Source of the DNA: Catellatospora bangladeshensis
GTDB lineage: Bacteria; Actinomycetota; Actinomycetes; Mycobacteriales; Micromonosporaceae
NCBI RefSeq assembly: GCF_016862575.1
Contig: NZ_BONF01000060.1
Span: 1-38,256, forward strand
Reading direction: 5' to 3'
DNA: 38,256 bases
Part shown: one piece after another, positions 17,259-27,482 of the stretch
How positions within the stretch are numbered: the stretch's first letter is position 1
Layout: the number at the start of each line of letters is the position of its first letter
The notes under the pieces: generated by a model
The model's input: only the letters and a program-made list of their open reading frames with translations
Database searches by the model: none
Told to the model about the DNA's origin: nothing
Translations under genes and position numbers: made by a program

Positions 17259-17284
17259 AGAACGTAAGACACGCCACAACAAGC

Positions 17285-17324
17285 CCGAAGGGCGCCTTCT
17301 CAGCGGTGAGAAGGCGCCCTTCGG
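17285..17324. terminator. Bidirectional terminator between lon and cspA
   Basis: A perfect 18-bp stem (17285-17302 with 17307-17324) closed by a GCGG tetraloop lies between the convergent lon and cold-shock genes, 26 and 16 nt from their stops. Its arm core GAAGGGCGCCTTCT resembles the arm of element A, with C for A at one position. Confidence 0.92.
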
Positions 17325-17340
17325 CTATGCGTACGTGAAC

Positions 17341-17544
17341 TCAGAGCGGGTGGACGTTGGCCGCCTGCGGGCCCTTCTGGCCCTGCGTGATCTCGAACTC
17401 GACCTGCTGGCCCTCGTGGAGCTCGCGGTAGCCGCCACCGGAGATGGCGGAGTAGTGAACGAACACGTCCGCGCCACCGCCGTCCTGTTCGATGAAGCCG
17501 AAGCCCTTCTCCGAGTTGAACCACTTCACGGTGCCGGTTGCCAT
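17341..17544 (-). CDS. cspA: Cold-shock domain protein
   Basis: 67 residues, the standard CSD length: [18 protein letters not shown] (RNP1) and DVFVHYSAI (RNP2), ending [11 protein letters not shown]. Single-stranded RNA/DNA-binding chaperone that melts RNA structure. ATG at 17544 with GAGAGGG upstream; an in-frame upstream ATG at 17559 is unlikely. A TAGGGT hexamer (17616-17621, minus strand) could be the -10 box, giving a 5' leader of about 65 nt. Actinobacteria have several such paralogues, so the exact symbol is a family label. Confidence 0.95.
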   Translation of the reverse strand: MATGTVKWFNSEKGFGFIEQDGGGADVFVHYSAISGGGYRELHEGQQVEFEITQGQKGPQAANVHPL

Positions 17545-17654
17545 GCGAATCCCTCTCACGGGGCTCCTACCTTCGCGCCGCCGTTTGCGACGCGAACTGC
17601 CCCACCTCTCCGCTGACCCTAGCGCGCCGCGCCCGAGTCGGCTGAGGTTTGCGC

Positions 17655-18398
17655 GTGAACTGGGCGATTCGACGGTTCGCCGAGCGCGTGAGGGGGCATC
17701 CTGAACGGGTGACGGCCCTTGTCGAGAGCGCCCTGAAGGACCTTCGGCGCAAAATGCTGCCTCCCCAGCCCGCCGCGCTCGACCGGCTCTGCCTGAGCCC
17801 GGTGCCCCTCGTCCCCGAGATCCGGCTGCACCTGGCCGTCGACTCGATCGTGTGGTGGGCCCGGATGGAGGCCGAGGCGCACAGCCGGGTGCCGGTGCCG
17901 TACTGGGCGTCGGCCTGGGCGGGCGGGCAGGCGATCGCCCGGTACGTGCTCGACCACCCCGACACCGCCCACGGGCGCCACGCGCTCGACCTGGCAGCGG
18001 GCTCCGGCCTGGCCGGCATCGCCGCCGGCATGGCGGGCGCGGTCAGCGTCACCGCCAACGACACCGACCCGTACGCCGTCGCCGCGGCGCTGCTCAACGG
18101 CCGCGCCAACGGGGTGGCCGTGACCGGCAGCGAGCACGACCTGCTCGACGGCGACGCCGGCGACGCCGACCTGGTGCTGGCCGGGGACGTGTTCTACGAC
18201 GCCGAGCTGGCCGACCGGATGCTGCCGTTCCTGCAACGGGCCGCCGAGCGCGGCGCGACCGTCCTCATCGGCGACCCCGGCCGCGACCACCTGCCCAGCG
18301 GGCAGCTGATCCGGGTGGCGGGCTACGACACAGCGGGCGCGTTCACCTTCTCCGACGCCCAGCTGCGCCACGTCGAGGTCTACCGCCTCGCCGCCTGA
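17655..18398 (+). CDS. Class I SAM-dependent methyltransferase (ETFB-lysine/PrmA-like)
   Basis: 247 residues from GTG 17655 (GAGG 7 nt upstream); GTG 17709 would give 229 residues and is nearer the usual family length. [23 protein letters not shown] and [20 protein letters not shown] lead into the SAM-binding motif [20 protein letters not shown], acidic [15 protein letters not shown] (motif II) and [10 protein letters not shown] (motif IV). This arrangement is typical of the ETFB-lysine/nicotinamide-type methyltransferase group, which modifies proteins or small molecules. The substrate is not evident. It diverges from cspA. Confidence 0.87.
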   Translation: MNWAIRRFAERVRGHPERVTALVESALKDLRRKMLPPQPAALDRLCLSPVPLVPEIRLHLAVDSIVWWARMEAEAHSRVPVPYWASAWAGGQAIARYVLDHPDTAHGRHALDLAAGSGLAGIAAGMAGAVSVTANDTDPYAVAAALLNGRANGVAVTGSEHDLLDGDAGDADLVLAGDVFYDAELADRMLPFLQRAAERGATVLIGDPGRDHLPSGQLIRVAGYDTAGAFTFSDAQLRHVEVYRLAA

Positions 18399-18444
18399 CC
18401 GCGAGCGCCTCGTCGCGGACCGGAGCCATGCGGCGGGAGCCGGG

Positions 18445-19185
18445 TCACGCGCCGGGGGCGAGCAGGTGGCGCAGGTAGAGCTGCGGCTCGGCGAGGAACG
18501 ACCTGGTCAGCGCCACCGGCTCGGCGTCGTCGTAGCCGACCCGCGCGATCCCGCCGTCGGCGTCGATCCGCAGGATGCGGGCGCCGGGCACGGCCAGCAG
18601 GATCGGCGAGTGCGTCGCGATGACGAACTGCGAGCCCAGCGCCGTCAGCTCCTGGATCCGGGCGATGACGGCCAGGCAGCCGTACACCGACAGGGCCGCC
18701 TCCGGCTCGTCGAGCAGGTACAGCCCCTGCGGCCCGAACCGGTGGGCGACCAGGTCCAGGAACGACTCGCCGTGGGAGCGCTCGTGCAGGCTGCGCCCGC
18801 CGTAGGCGCGTTCCATGCCGAGGTTCTCTATCTCCGTGGCCACGTTGTAGAAGGACTCCGCGCGCAGGAAGAAGCCGGTGCGGGGCTTGCCGAGGCCGCG
18901 CACCAGGCGGAGATGATCACCCAGCGGTGACTCGGTGGCACGGGTGGCGAAGTTGAAGTTCGGCGAGCCGCCCTCCGGGTTGAACCCGGCCGCCACCGCC
19001 ATCGCCTCGATCAGGGTCGACTTGCCGGTGCCGTTGTCCCCGATCAGGAACGTCACCCTCGGGTCCAGCTCCAGCCGCCCCGCCTTGCGCAGCCCGGCCA
19101 CCACCGGCAGCGCGAACGGGTACGCCGCGAGGTCCGCCCCGTCCTCGTCCAGCTCCACCCACCGCAGGAACCCGCCCTTGCCCAT
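18445..19185 (-). CDS. AAA family ATPase (ABC/RecF-type, MoxR-unrelated)
   Basis: 246 residues. Walker A GDNGTGKST at about residues 48-56, signature-like region around ERSHGESFLDLV, Walker B LYLLDEPEAALS and switch His in QFVIATHSPILL. This is the compact SMC/ABC-type AAA ATPase seen alone or beside nucleases; no nuclease partner is adjacent here. Function unknown. ATG 19185 has no ribosome site, but TACGGT (19192-19197, minus strand) sits exactly 6 nt upstream, indicating a leaderless transcript. It diverges from the DUF5996 gene across only 71 bp. Confidence 0.88.
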   Translation of the reverse strand: MGKGGFLRWVELDEDGADLAAYPFALPVVAGLRKAGRLELDPRVTFLIGDNGTGKSTLIEAMAVAAGFNPEGGSPNFNFATRATESPLGDHLRLVRGLGKPRTGFFLRAESFYNVATEIENLGMERAYGGRSLHERSHGESFLDLVAHRFGPQGLYLLDEPEAALSVYGCLAVIARIQELTALGSQFVIATHSPILLAVPGARILRIDADGGIARVGYDDAEPVALTRSFLAEPQLYLRHLLAPGA

Positions 19186-19191
19186 CCCCCG

Positions 19192-19197
19192 ACCGTA
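19192..19197 (-). promoter_or_regulatory. Leaderless -10 box of the AAA ATPase gene
   Basis: TACGGT on the minus strand fits TANNNT and is followed by 6 nt and then the ATG, the spacing expected when transcription starts at the start codon. No clear -35 box. Confidence 0.5.
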
Positions 19198-19256
19198 ACC
19201 GCTCCCAGCTCGCCGAACGGGCACGGCACGGCGGTGCGCTCGGGCATGCTGGGGGC

Positions 19257-20159
19257 GTGAGCAGCAAAGGGGTGTGGCCGGCGCTGCCGCTGGCCGAGTG
19301 GTCGGACACACGGGACACGCTGCACCTGTGGACGCAGGTCGTGGGCAAGGTGCGGCTGGCCCTGGAGCCGATGGTCAACCACTGGTGGCAGGTCCCGCTG
19401 TACGTGAACGCGCGCGGCCTGACCACCTCGCTGATGCCGTACGGCACGGCCGGGCTGGAGATCGTGTTCGACTTCCAGCGGCATGTGCTCGACCTGCACA
19501 CGACGGGCGGCGAGCGGCGCGAGGTGGAGCTGCGCCCGCGCAGCGTGGCCGACTTCCACGCCGCGGTGATGTCGGCGCTGGACTCGCTGGGCATGCCGGT
19601 CGACATCATGGCCCGGCCGGTGGAGCTGCCGCAGGTGATCCCGTTCCCGGACGACGATCAGCACTGCTCGTACGACGCCGGGTCCGCGCACCGCTTCTGG
19701 CTGGCGCTGGTGCAGGCGCACCGGGTGTTCACCGCGTTCCGGGGCCGGTTCCAGGGCAAGGTCAGCCCGGTGCACGTGTTCTGGGGCGCGCTGGACCTGG
19801 CGGTGACCCGGTTCTCCGGCGAGGAGGCGCCGCCACACCCGGGCGGGGTGCCCAACTGCCCCGACCGGGTCAACCTGCTGGCCTACAGCCACGAGGTGAG
19901 CAGCTGCGGCTTCTGGCCGGGCGGCGGCCCGGAGGGCGTGTTCTACGCGTACGCGTACCCGGAGCCGCCCGGTTTCCGCGACTGGCCGATCGGGCCGGAG
20001 CAGGCCCGCTACGACGCGGAGCTGGGCGAGTTCGTGCTGCCGTACGAGGTGGTGCGCACGGCCGACGATCCGGACGCGACGCTGATGACGTTCCTGCAGT
20101 GCACCTACGAGGCCGCGGCGGAGCTGGCCGCGTGGGACCGGCGCGCCCTGGAGGTCTGA
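19257..20159 (+). CDS. DUF5996 family protein
   Basis: 300 residues: WPALPLAEWSDTRDTLHLWTQVVGKVRLALEP and NHWWQVPLYVNARGLTTSLMPYG at the start, VHVFWGALDLAVTRFSGEEAP in the middle and HEVSSCGFWPGGGPEGVFYAYAYPEP near the end are the conserved blocks of DUF5996, a soluble family of unknown function common in actinobacteria and proteobacteria. GTG start; CATGCT lies 6 nt upstream, so a leaderless transcript is possible. It diverges from the AAA ATPase gene and precedes the ClC gene by 70 bp. Confidence 0.9.
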   Translation: MSSKGVWPALPLAEWSDTRDTLHLWTQVVGKVRLALEPMVNHWWQVPLYVNARGLTTSLMPYGTAGLEIVFDFQRHVLDLHTTGGERREVELRPRSVADFHAAVMSALDSLGMPVDIMARPVELPQVIPFPDDDQHCSYDAGSAHRFWLALVQAHRVFTAFRGRFQGKVSPVHVFWGALDLAVTRFSGEEAPPHPGGVPNCPDRVNLLAYSHEVSSCGFWPGGGPEGVFYAYAYPEPPGFRDWPIGPEQARYDAELGEFVLPYEVVRTADDPDATLMTFLQCTYEAAAELAAWDRRALEV

Positions 20160-20217
20160 GGCACGCCGGAAACCGCCCGAACTGCCCATCGCCCGACGCG
20201 ACACCGGATGCCGCCCC

Positions 20218-20223
20218 TATCGT
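20218..20223 (+). promoter_or_regulatory. Leaderless -10 box of the ClC gene
   Basis: TATCGT followed by 6 nt and ATG 20230; no Shine-Dalgarno is present, so the mRNA probably begins at the start codon. Confidence 0.5.
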
Positions 20224-20229
20224 GACGGT

Positions 20230-21678
20230 ATGCCGGATTCGGAGGACAAGCCCGTCGCAGGCCTAGCCAGGCCGGACGCGCACGGAGCCGCCGGAGCGGC
20301 GAGCGCAGCCGGAGCGGCGAGCACGGCCGACGTGACACCCGCGGCTGGGAACGGCGGTCAGGGCGGCGCGCCGACCCGCGCCCCCGACCCGACCGAGCTG
20401 GTGCGCCGCGTCGGCTACCTGCGCACACTGGCGCTGGCCGGGCTGGTGGGCGTGCCGGTGTCGCTGGCCGCGTTCGGGTTCCTGGCCCTGCTGCACGCCG
20501 CCGAGCACCGGATCTGGCACGACCTGCCGCAGGCGCTGACCGGTTCGGACACTCCGCCCTGGTGGTGGCCGCTGCCGCTGCTCGCGCTGGCCGGGCTCGG
20601 CGTCGGCGCGGTCGTCCGGTGGGCGCCGGGCCACGGCGGCCACGTGCCGGTCGACGGCCTGGGCGGGCCGCCGCCGTCCGCCGCGGAGCTGCCCTGGGTG
20701 CTGGTGGCCGCGCTGGCCAGCCTGCCGCTGGGCGCGGTGCTCGGCCCGGAGGCGCCGCTCATCGCGGGCGGCGGCGGGCTCGCCCTGCTCATCGCCCACC
20801 TCGCCGGGGTCGAGAAGGGCAGCCGCAAGTCGATGATCGTCGCCGGATCGGGCGCGGCGGCGGCCGTCGCGGCGATCTTCGGCAGCCCGGTGGTGGCCGC
20901 GGTGCTGCTCATCGAGATGATCCAGCTGAGCGGGGCGGCGCTGGCCATCGTCGTGGTGCCGTGCCTGCTGGCGGCGGGGATCGGCGCGATCGTGTTCACC
21001 GGGCTGGGCGCCTGGTCCGGGCTGCCCATCGGGTCGCTGACGCTGCCCGTCCCGGCGACCGACTTCCGCCCCGACATCGCGGATCTGCTGTGGGCGGTGC
21101 CGCTGGCGGTGCTCGCCGCGGCGGGCATCCGGGTGGTACGGCTGGTGGCGCACCGGGTCGCGCCGTGGGTGACGGCCCGGCCGCTGTCCGGCACGTTCGC
21201 CGCGGCGCTGGGCGTGGGTGTCTGCGCTGCCGCGTACTCCCTGATGACGGGCCGCTCCCCCGCGGAGGCGGCGCTGTCGGGGCAGCAGCTGCTGGCCGCG
21301 CTGGCGGCCGATCCGGCCGCCTGGCCGGAGCTGCCGCTGCTGGCGCTGCTGTTGTTCAAGAGCGCTGGGTACGCGCTGTCGCTGGCGGCGCTGCGCGGCG
21401 GCCCGATCTTCCCGGCGGTGAGCCTGGGCGGCGTCTTCGGCGTGCTCGCCGGGCCGCTGCCCGGCCTGGGCGCGGTGCCGGCGATGGCGGCGGGCATGGC
21501 GGCGGCCTCGGTGGCCATCATGTCGCTGCCGGTCAGCGCGGTGGTCCTGGTCGTGCTCCTGATGGGCCCGCTGGGCTTCCGCACCACCCCGATCATCCTG
21601 ATCGCCGTCGTGGTCGCCTTCGTCACCGAGCAGCTCCTCGAACACGGCCTCAGCCGCCGCCGCGACCTCCAGCCCTGA
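20230..21678 (+). CDS. ClC-family chloride channel / Cl-/H+ antiporter
   Basis: 482 residues, with a ~55-residue Ala/Gly-rich disordered N-terminus and about ten or more hydrophobic helices. GAVLGPEAPLIAGGGG carries the gating glutamate (GxEGP-type motif as GPEAP). AAIFGSPVVAAVLLIEM and KSAGYALSLAALRGGPIFPAVSLGG (GGxFxP motif) match the ion-pathway helices. Ends after the membrane part; no CBS domains. It likely moves chloride, possibly coupled to protons, in acid or osmotic balance. It converges with the M1 peptidase gene, 14 bp between stops. Confidence 0.93.
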   Translation: MPDSEDKPVAGLARPDAHGAAGAASAAGAASTADVTPAAGNGGQGGAPTRAPDPTELVRRVGYLRTLALAGLVGVPVSLAAFGFLALLHAAEHRIWHDLPQALTGSDTPPWWWPLPLLALAGLGVGAVVRWAPGHGGHVPVDGLGGPPPSAAELPWVLVAALASLPLGAVLGPEAPLIAGGGGLALLIAHLAGVEKGSRKSMIVAGSGAAAAVAAIFGSPVVAAVLLIEMIQLSGAALAIVVVPCLLAAGIGAIVFTGLGAWSGLPIGSLTLPVPATDFRPDIADLLWAVPLAVLAAAGIRVVRLVAHRVAPWVTARPLSGTFAAALGVGVCAAAYSLMTGRSPAEAALSGQQLLAALAADPAAWPELPLLALLLFKSAGYALSLAALRGGPIFPAVSLGGVFGVLAGPLPGLGAVPAMAAGMAAASVAIMSLPVSAVVLVVLLMGPLGFRTTPIILIAVVVAFVTEQLLEHGLSRRRDLQP

Positions 21679-21692
21679 CCCCGCAGGGCCGG

Positions 21693-23135
21693 TCAGGGGC
21701 GGGTCTTGCCGTAGAGCCAGGGCTGGAGGAAGGCGCTGAGGGGGCGGGCGGCGACGCGCTCGGCGAGGGCGACGAACTCGGCGGTGGTGGCGTTGCCGTC
21801 GCGCTGCTCGGCGGTCCAGGTGCGCATGACGGTGAAGAACCTCTCGTCACCGATGAGCTTGCGCAGCGCGTGCAGGGTCATCGCGCCGCGCTCGTAGACG
21901 CTGCTGGAGAAGATGCCGTCGCGGCCCGGGTCGGCGGTGGGCACGCGCCACATGCGGTCACGCCTGTCGCGGTAGTACCGGTCGTAGCGCTCCTGCACGG
22001 TGCGGCCGCCCTCGTGCTCGTCCCACAGCCACTCGGCGTAGGTGGCGAAGCCCTCGTTGAGCCAGATGTCGCGCCAGCTGTCCACCGAGACGCTGTCGCC
22101 GAACCACTGGTGGGCCAGCTCGTGCGCCAGGATGCTGGTGTTGGGCCCATCGGCCCAGGTGCCGGGCAGGTAGATGGGCCGGGTCTGGTTCTCCAGCTCG
22201 GCGTCGACGCGGCTGTCGCCGACCACGATGCCGCCGTACGCGTCGAATGGGTACGGCCCGAAGTACCCCTCCAGGAAGTCGCAGACCTCGGTGGTGCGGG
22301 CCAGGTTGCGATCGGCCTCGCCGACGGGGACGCTCGCCGCGATCGCGTTGACGACTGGCCTGCCCTTGTGCTCGGCCTGCGTGATCCGGTAGTCGCCGAC
22401 CACGATGGTGGCCAGGTAGGACGCCATCGGCGAGGTGACCGACCACTGCCAGACGACCTGGTCGCCCTGCTCCCTGCGGCTCTTGAGCACGCCGTTGCTC
22501 AGTGCGCTGACCGTCTTCGGCGCGGTGATCTCGATGGTGTAGCGGGCCTTGTCGCGCGGGTGGTCGTTGACCGGGAACCAGGACGCGGCCGACTGCGGCT
22601 CGCCCACCGCCACCGCGCCGCTCCGGCTGACGTAGAAGCCGTTGTGCTCGGCGTCGCGCTCCGGCGACTCGGCCGGGCGGCCGCCGTACGTGACGACGGT
22701 CGTGAACTCCCGGCCCGAATCGAGGTGGGCGGCGGGGGTGAGCACCAGCTCGTCGCCGTCGCGGGCGACCTTGGCGGGGGCGCCGTCCACGGTGGCCTGA
22801 GCGACGTCGAGCCCGATGAGGTCGAGGTGGAACCGGTCCAGCGGGACGGTCGCGGTGGCGCGGACGGTCGCGGTGCCGTCGAGCCGCCCGGAGGCCGGAT
22901 CAAACTTGATCTTCAGGTCGTAGTGCGCGACGTCGTAACCGCCGTTGCCGTAGTTCGGGAAGTAGGGGTCGCCGACGCCCGCGAGGTCGACCTCCGCCGA
23001 GGTGCCGACCTGCCCGCCCGGCTCGATGCCCATCGGCGGGCCGCCCGCGGTCGGGGTGCCGGTGCACCCGCCTAGCAGCAGCGCGCCGGGCAGCAACGCA
23101 CCGCCCCAGAACCTGACAGTTCGGACAAATCGCAT
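21693..23135 (-). CDS. M1 family zinc aminopeptidase, lipoprotein
   Basis: 480 residues, shorter than PepN because the C-terminal helical domains are missing, as in many secreted actinobacterial M1 enzymes. A lipobox ALLLGGC puts the lipidated Cys at position 24, so it is membrane-anchored outside the cell. The substrate motif AELENQTRP replaces GAMEN, and zinc is held by HELAHQWFGDS (about residue 336) and NEGFATYAEW 18 residues on. It trims N-terminal residues from peptides. ATG 23135 has no ribosome site; TAATGT lies 6 nt upstream (23142-23147), inside the gap after glpD, so it has its own leaderless promoter although it follows the glp genes. Confidence 0.94.
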   Translation of the reverse strand: MRFVRTVRFWGGALLPGALLLGGCTGTPTAGGPPMGIEPGGQVGTSAEVDLAGVGDPYFPNYGNGGYDVAHYDLKIKFDPASGRLDGTATVRATATVPLDRFHLDLIGLDVAQATVDGAPAKVARDGDELVLTPAAHLDSGREFTTVVTYGGRPAESPERDAEHNGFYVSRSGAVAVGEPQSAASWFPVNDHPRDKARYTIEITAPKTVSALSNGVLKSRREQGDQVVWQWSVTSPMASYLATIVVGDYRITQAEHKGRPVVNAIAASVPVGEADRNLARTTEVCDFLEGYFGPYPFDAYGGIVVGDSRVDAELENQTRPIYLPGTWADGPNTSILAHELAHQWFGDSVSVDSWRDIWLNEGFATYAEWLWDEHEGGRTVQERYDRYYRDRRDRMWRVPTADPGRDGIFSSSVYERGAMTLHALRKLIGDERFFTVMRTWTAEQRDGNATTAEFVALAERVAARPLSAFLQPWLYGKTRP

Positions 23136-23141
23136 GAAACT

Positions 23142-23147
23142 ACATTA
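23142..23147 (-). promoter_or_regulatory. Leaderless -10 box of the M1 peptidase gene
   Basis: TAATGT on the minus strand, 6 nt before ATG 23135, fits TANNNT with leaderless spacing. It lies within the 19 bp separating glpD from the peptidase gene. Confidence 0.5.
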
Positions 23148-23154
23148 GGGACCG

Positions 23155-24855
23155 TCAGCCAAGATCGGGCGCGGCCAGCCGAACCTTGTCCGCCGACTCG
23201 TCGTCGGGCTCCTGCTGCGACTGCTGCTCCGCCTCGACCCGGGCCGTGTAGACCTCGACCTCGCGCGCCACCTGCTCGTCCGACCAGCCCAGCACGCCGC
23301 CCATCAGCCGGGCCACGGTCGGCGCCGCCTGCACCCCGCGCGACCAGGTCTCGATCGACGCCCGGGTGCGCCGGGCCAGCACGTCGTCCACGTGCAGCGC
23401 GCCCTCGTGCGAGGCCGCGTACACCGCCTCGGCGGCCAGGTAGTCGTCCGCGCCGGGCAGCGGCTCGGCCAGCGACGGGTCGTCCTCGACCAGCCGCAGC
23501 ACCTCGTGGATCATCGAGCCGTACCGGTTGAGCAGGTGCTCGATCCGCACCACGTGCAGGCCCGACTCCTGGGCCAGCAGGTGCCGCCGGTTCCACAGCA
23601 CCCGGTAGCCCTCCGCGCCGGCCAGCGCCACCTCGTGCGTGATCGACTCGGGGATCTTCTGGTCCAGGCTGCGGCACGCCTCGTCCACCGCGTCCTTGCC
23701 CATCACCCGGTACGTCGTGTACTTGCCGCCCGCGACCACCACCAGGCCCGGCACCGGGTGCCCGACCAGGTGCTCGCGGGACAGCTTGCTGGTCTCCTCC
23801 GACTCCCCCGCCAGCAGCGGCCGCAGCCCGGCGTAGACGCCCTCCACGTCCTCCATGGTCAGCTTGGTCACCAGCACCGAGTTCACGTGCGCCAGCAGGT
23901 ACCTGATGTCGTGCGCGGTGGCGGCCGGGTGCGCCAGGTCGAGGTGCCAGTCGGTGTCGGTGGTGCCGACGATCCAGTGCCGGCCCCACGGGATCACGAA
24001 CAGCACGCTCTTCTCGGTGCGCAGGATCAGCCCGGTGCGCGACTGGATGCGGTCGCGCGGCACGACCAGGTGAATGCCCTTCGACGCCCGGACGTGGAAC
24101 TGGCCGCGGGTGTCGGCCATCCGCTGCGTCTCGTCCGTCCACACCCCGGTCGCGTTGATGACCTGCTGCGCGCGCACGTCGTACCGCTCGCCCGTCAGCA
24201 CGTCCTCCGCCGTCGCGCCGACCACCCGCTCGCCCTCGCGCAGGAAGCCGGTCACGCGGGCCCGGTTGGCGACCAGCGCGCCGTACGACGCCGCCGTGCG
24301 CACCACGGTCATCGTGTGCCGGGCGTCGTCGACCTGGCCGTCCCAGTACTGCACCGCGCCGACCAGGGAGCCCTTCTTCAGGCACGGCGCCTCACGCAGG
24401 GCGCGCCGGTGGCTCAGGTGCCGGTGGTGCGGCACGCCGCGGCCGGTGCCGGTGGTCAGGCCCATGGTGTCGTACAGCAGCACGCCGCTGCCGACGTACG
24501 GCCGCTCCCATACCCGGTGCGTGAGCGGGTAGAGGAACTTGACCGGCTTGGCCAGGTGCGGGCAGATGCGGGTGAGCAGCAGCGCCCGCTCCCGCAGCGC
24601 CTCGGCGACCAGCCCGAAGTCCAGCATCTCCAGGTAGCGCAGGCCGCCGTGGATGAGCTTGCTGGACCGGCTGGACGTGCCCGAGGCCCAGTCCCGCGCC
24701 TCGACCAGCCCGGTGGTCAGACCGCGGGTGACCGCGTCCAGCGCCGCACCGGCGCCGACCACGCCCCCGCCGACGACGAGGATGTCCAGCTCCCGGGCGG
24801 CCATGTCGGCCAGGGCCTGGCGGCGCGCCTCGGGAGAGAGCGCTACGACGTCCAT
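23155..24855 (-). CDS. glpD: Aerobic glycerol-3-phosphate dehydrogenase
   Basis: 566 residues. FAD-binding motif ILVVGGGVVGAGAALDAVTRGL at about 29-50, SSRSSKLIHGGLRYLEM, and the C-terminal DAO_C domain from ~400. Membrane-associated flavoenzyme oxidising sn-glycerol 3-phosphate to dihydroxyacetone phosphate and passing electrons to quinone. It follows glpK by 9 nt on the same strand, with AGGGG upstream of the ATG, completing a glpF-glpK-glpD operon. Confidence 0.96.
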   Translation of the reverse strand: MDVVALSPEARRQALADMAARELDILVVGGGVVGAGAALDAVTRGLTTGLVEARDWASGTSSRSSKLIHGGLRYLEMLDFGLVAEALRERALLLTRICPHLAKPVKFLYPLTHRVWERPYVGSGVLLYDTMGLTTGTGRGVPHHRHLSHRRALREAPCLKKGSLVGAVQYWDGQVDDARHTMTVVRTAASYGALVANRARVTGFLREGERVVGATAEDVLTGERYDVRAQQVINATGVWTDETQRMADTRGQFHVRASKGIHLVVPRDRIQSRTGLILRTEKSVLFVIPWGRHWIVGTTDTDWHLDLAHPAATAHDIRYLLAHVNSVLVTKLTMEDVEGVYAGLRPLLAGESEETSKLSREHLVGHPVPGLVVVAGGKYTTYRVMGKDAVDEACRSLDQKIPESITHEVALAGAEGYRVLWNRRHLLAQESGLHVVRIEHLLNRYGSMIHEVLRLVEDDPSLAEPLPGADDYLAAEAVYAASHEGALHVDDVLARRTRASIETWSRGVQAAPTVARLMGGVLGWSDEQVAREVEVYTARVEAEQQSQQEPDDESADKVRLAAPDLG

Positions 24856-24864
24856 GCGGGACCC

Positions 24865-26382
<1,518 letters not shown>

Positions 26383-26410
26383 CGCCGCGTCCTCTCGCCG
26401 AACGTGCCGG

Positions 26411-27259
26411 TCATCTGTCGGAACTCTTGCCGGTGCCGGTCTCCTTCACCGCGACCGTCCCGACCGGCGCGGGCTCCTCCGTGATCTCCTCGGGCGTCAG
26501 GTGCCGGCCGATGAGGAGCTGGTAGAGGAACGCGCCGATGGGTCCGCCGATCAGCGGTCCGAGGATCGGCACCCAGAAATAGAGATTCCCATACTGATCT
26601 CGGAACGCGGACTCGTAACCGGTCAGATAAGACGCCAGCCGCGGCCCGAAGTCGCGGGCCGGGTTGATCGCGTACCCGGCGGCCGTGCCCCAGGCCATGC
26701 CGATCGCCACCACGAGCAGGCCGATCAGCAGCGGCGCCAGGTTGGCCAGCGGGGGCAGGTTCAGCAGGTCGGTCAGCGCCAGCACCATGAACATCAGGAT
26801 CGCGGTGCCGATGACCTGGTCCCGGAACGCGCCCCAGGTGCCGATCGGCAGGGCCCCGTTGCCGGGCAGCGTGGAGAAGACGCCCTGCGTCTTCATGGTC
26901 AGCCCGGGATCGACCGAGTGGAGCACCTCGGTGTAGTTCCACCGCACGATCAGCGCCGCCACGAAGGCGCCCAGGAACTGGGCCACGATGTAGGGCAGCA
27001 CCTTCACCCACGGGAATCCCTTGAAGATCGCCAGGGAGAAGGTCACCGCCGGGTTGATGTGCGCGCCGCTGATCCGCGCGGCGGTGTAGACGCCCAGCGT
27101 CACGCCCAGGCCCCAGGCCCACGCGATGCTGTCGTGGTCGCCCAGTCCGCCGGCCACCACCTGGGCCACCACGCCGACACCGAACAGGATCAGGATCATC
27201 GTGCCGGCGAACTCGGCGCTCAGTTCCCGCCACAGGCCGTTCGTCTTGGTTGCTGCCAT
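26411..27259 (-). CDS. glpF: Glycerol uptake facilitator (MIP/aquaglyceroporin)
   Basis: 282 residues with six membrane helices and both pore motifs, [16 protein letters not shown] and [14 protein letters not shown]; the Asp after the second NPAR is the glycerol-channel signature. Passive glycerol import. ATG at 27259 with GGGGGGCGGA upstream; the same frame stays open far upstream but only as non-coding translation. A 223-bp gap separates it from the enzyme I gene, and a TATGCT hexamer (27388-27393, minus strand) could be the -10 box, so the glp operon probably has its own promoter. Confidence 0.95.
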   Translation of the reverse strand: MAATKTNGLWRELSAEFAGTMILILFGVGVVAQVVAGGLGDHDSIAWAWGLGVTLGVYTAARISGAHINPAVTFSLAIFKGFPWVKVLPYIVAQFLGAFVAALIVRWNYTEVLHSVDPGLTMKTQGVFSTLPGNGALPIGTWGAFRDQVIGTAILMFMVLALTDLLNLPPLANLAPLLIGLLVVAIGMAWGTAAGYAINPARDFGPRLASYLTGYESAFRDQYGNLYFWVPILGPLIGGPIGAFLYQLLIGRHLTPEEITEEPAPVGTVAVKETGTGKSSDR

Positions 27260-27482
27260 GTCTGTCCGCCCCCCGGGTAGTCCGCAAGTGGGGCGGCGGC
27301 GAGGCCGTGCGGCGCGCTGTCTGGTGCCGACGCGGCGAAAATCGCCGCCGACCACCGGATACGGTGATCCGCTCGCGCTACGTGTCCAGCATAGAACGAA
27401 CTTTTCCCAGCTAGGCGCGATCTTATGCATGGCCGCCGGGTATGGCGGGCACAGCGCCGATGCGTACGAAATGGGCGCTATG

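Noticed and set aside
18445-19185. Defence system (AAA ATPase as OLD/Septu-like component)
   Set aside because: No nuclease or other partner gene adjoins it; neighbours are a methyltransferase of housekeeping type and DUF5996.
20562-23075. 837-codon plus-strand frame across the ClC and M1 peptidase genes
   Set aside because: Spans two convergent real genes and has no recognisable motif.
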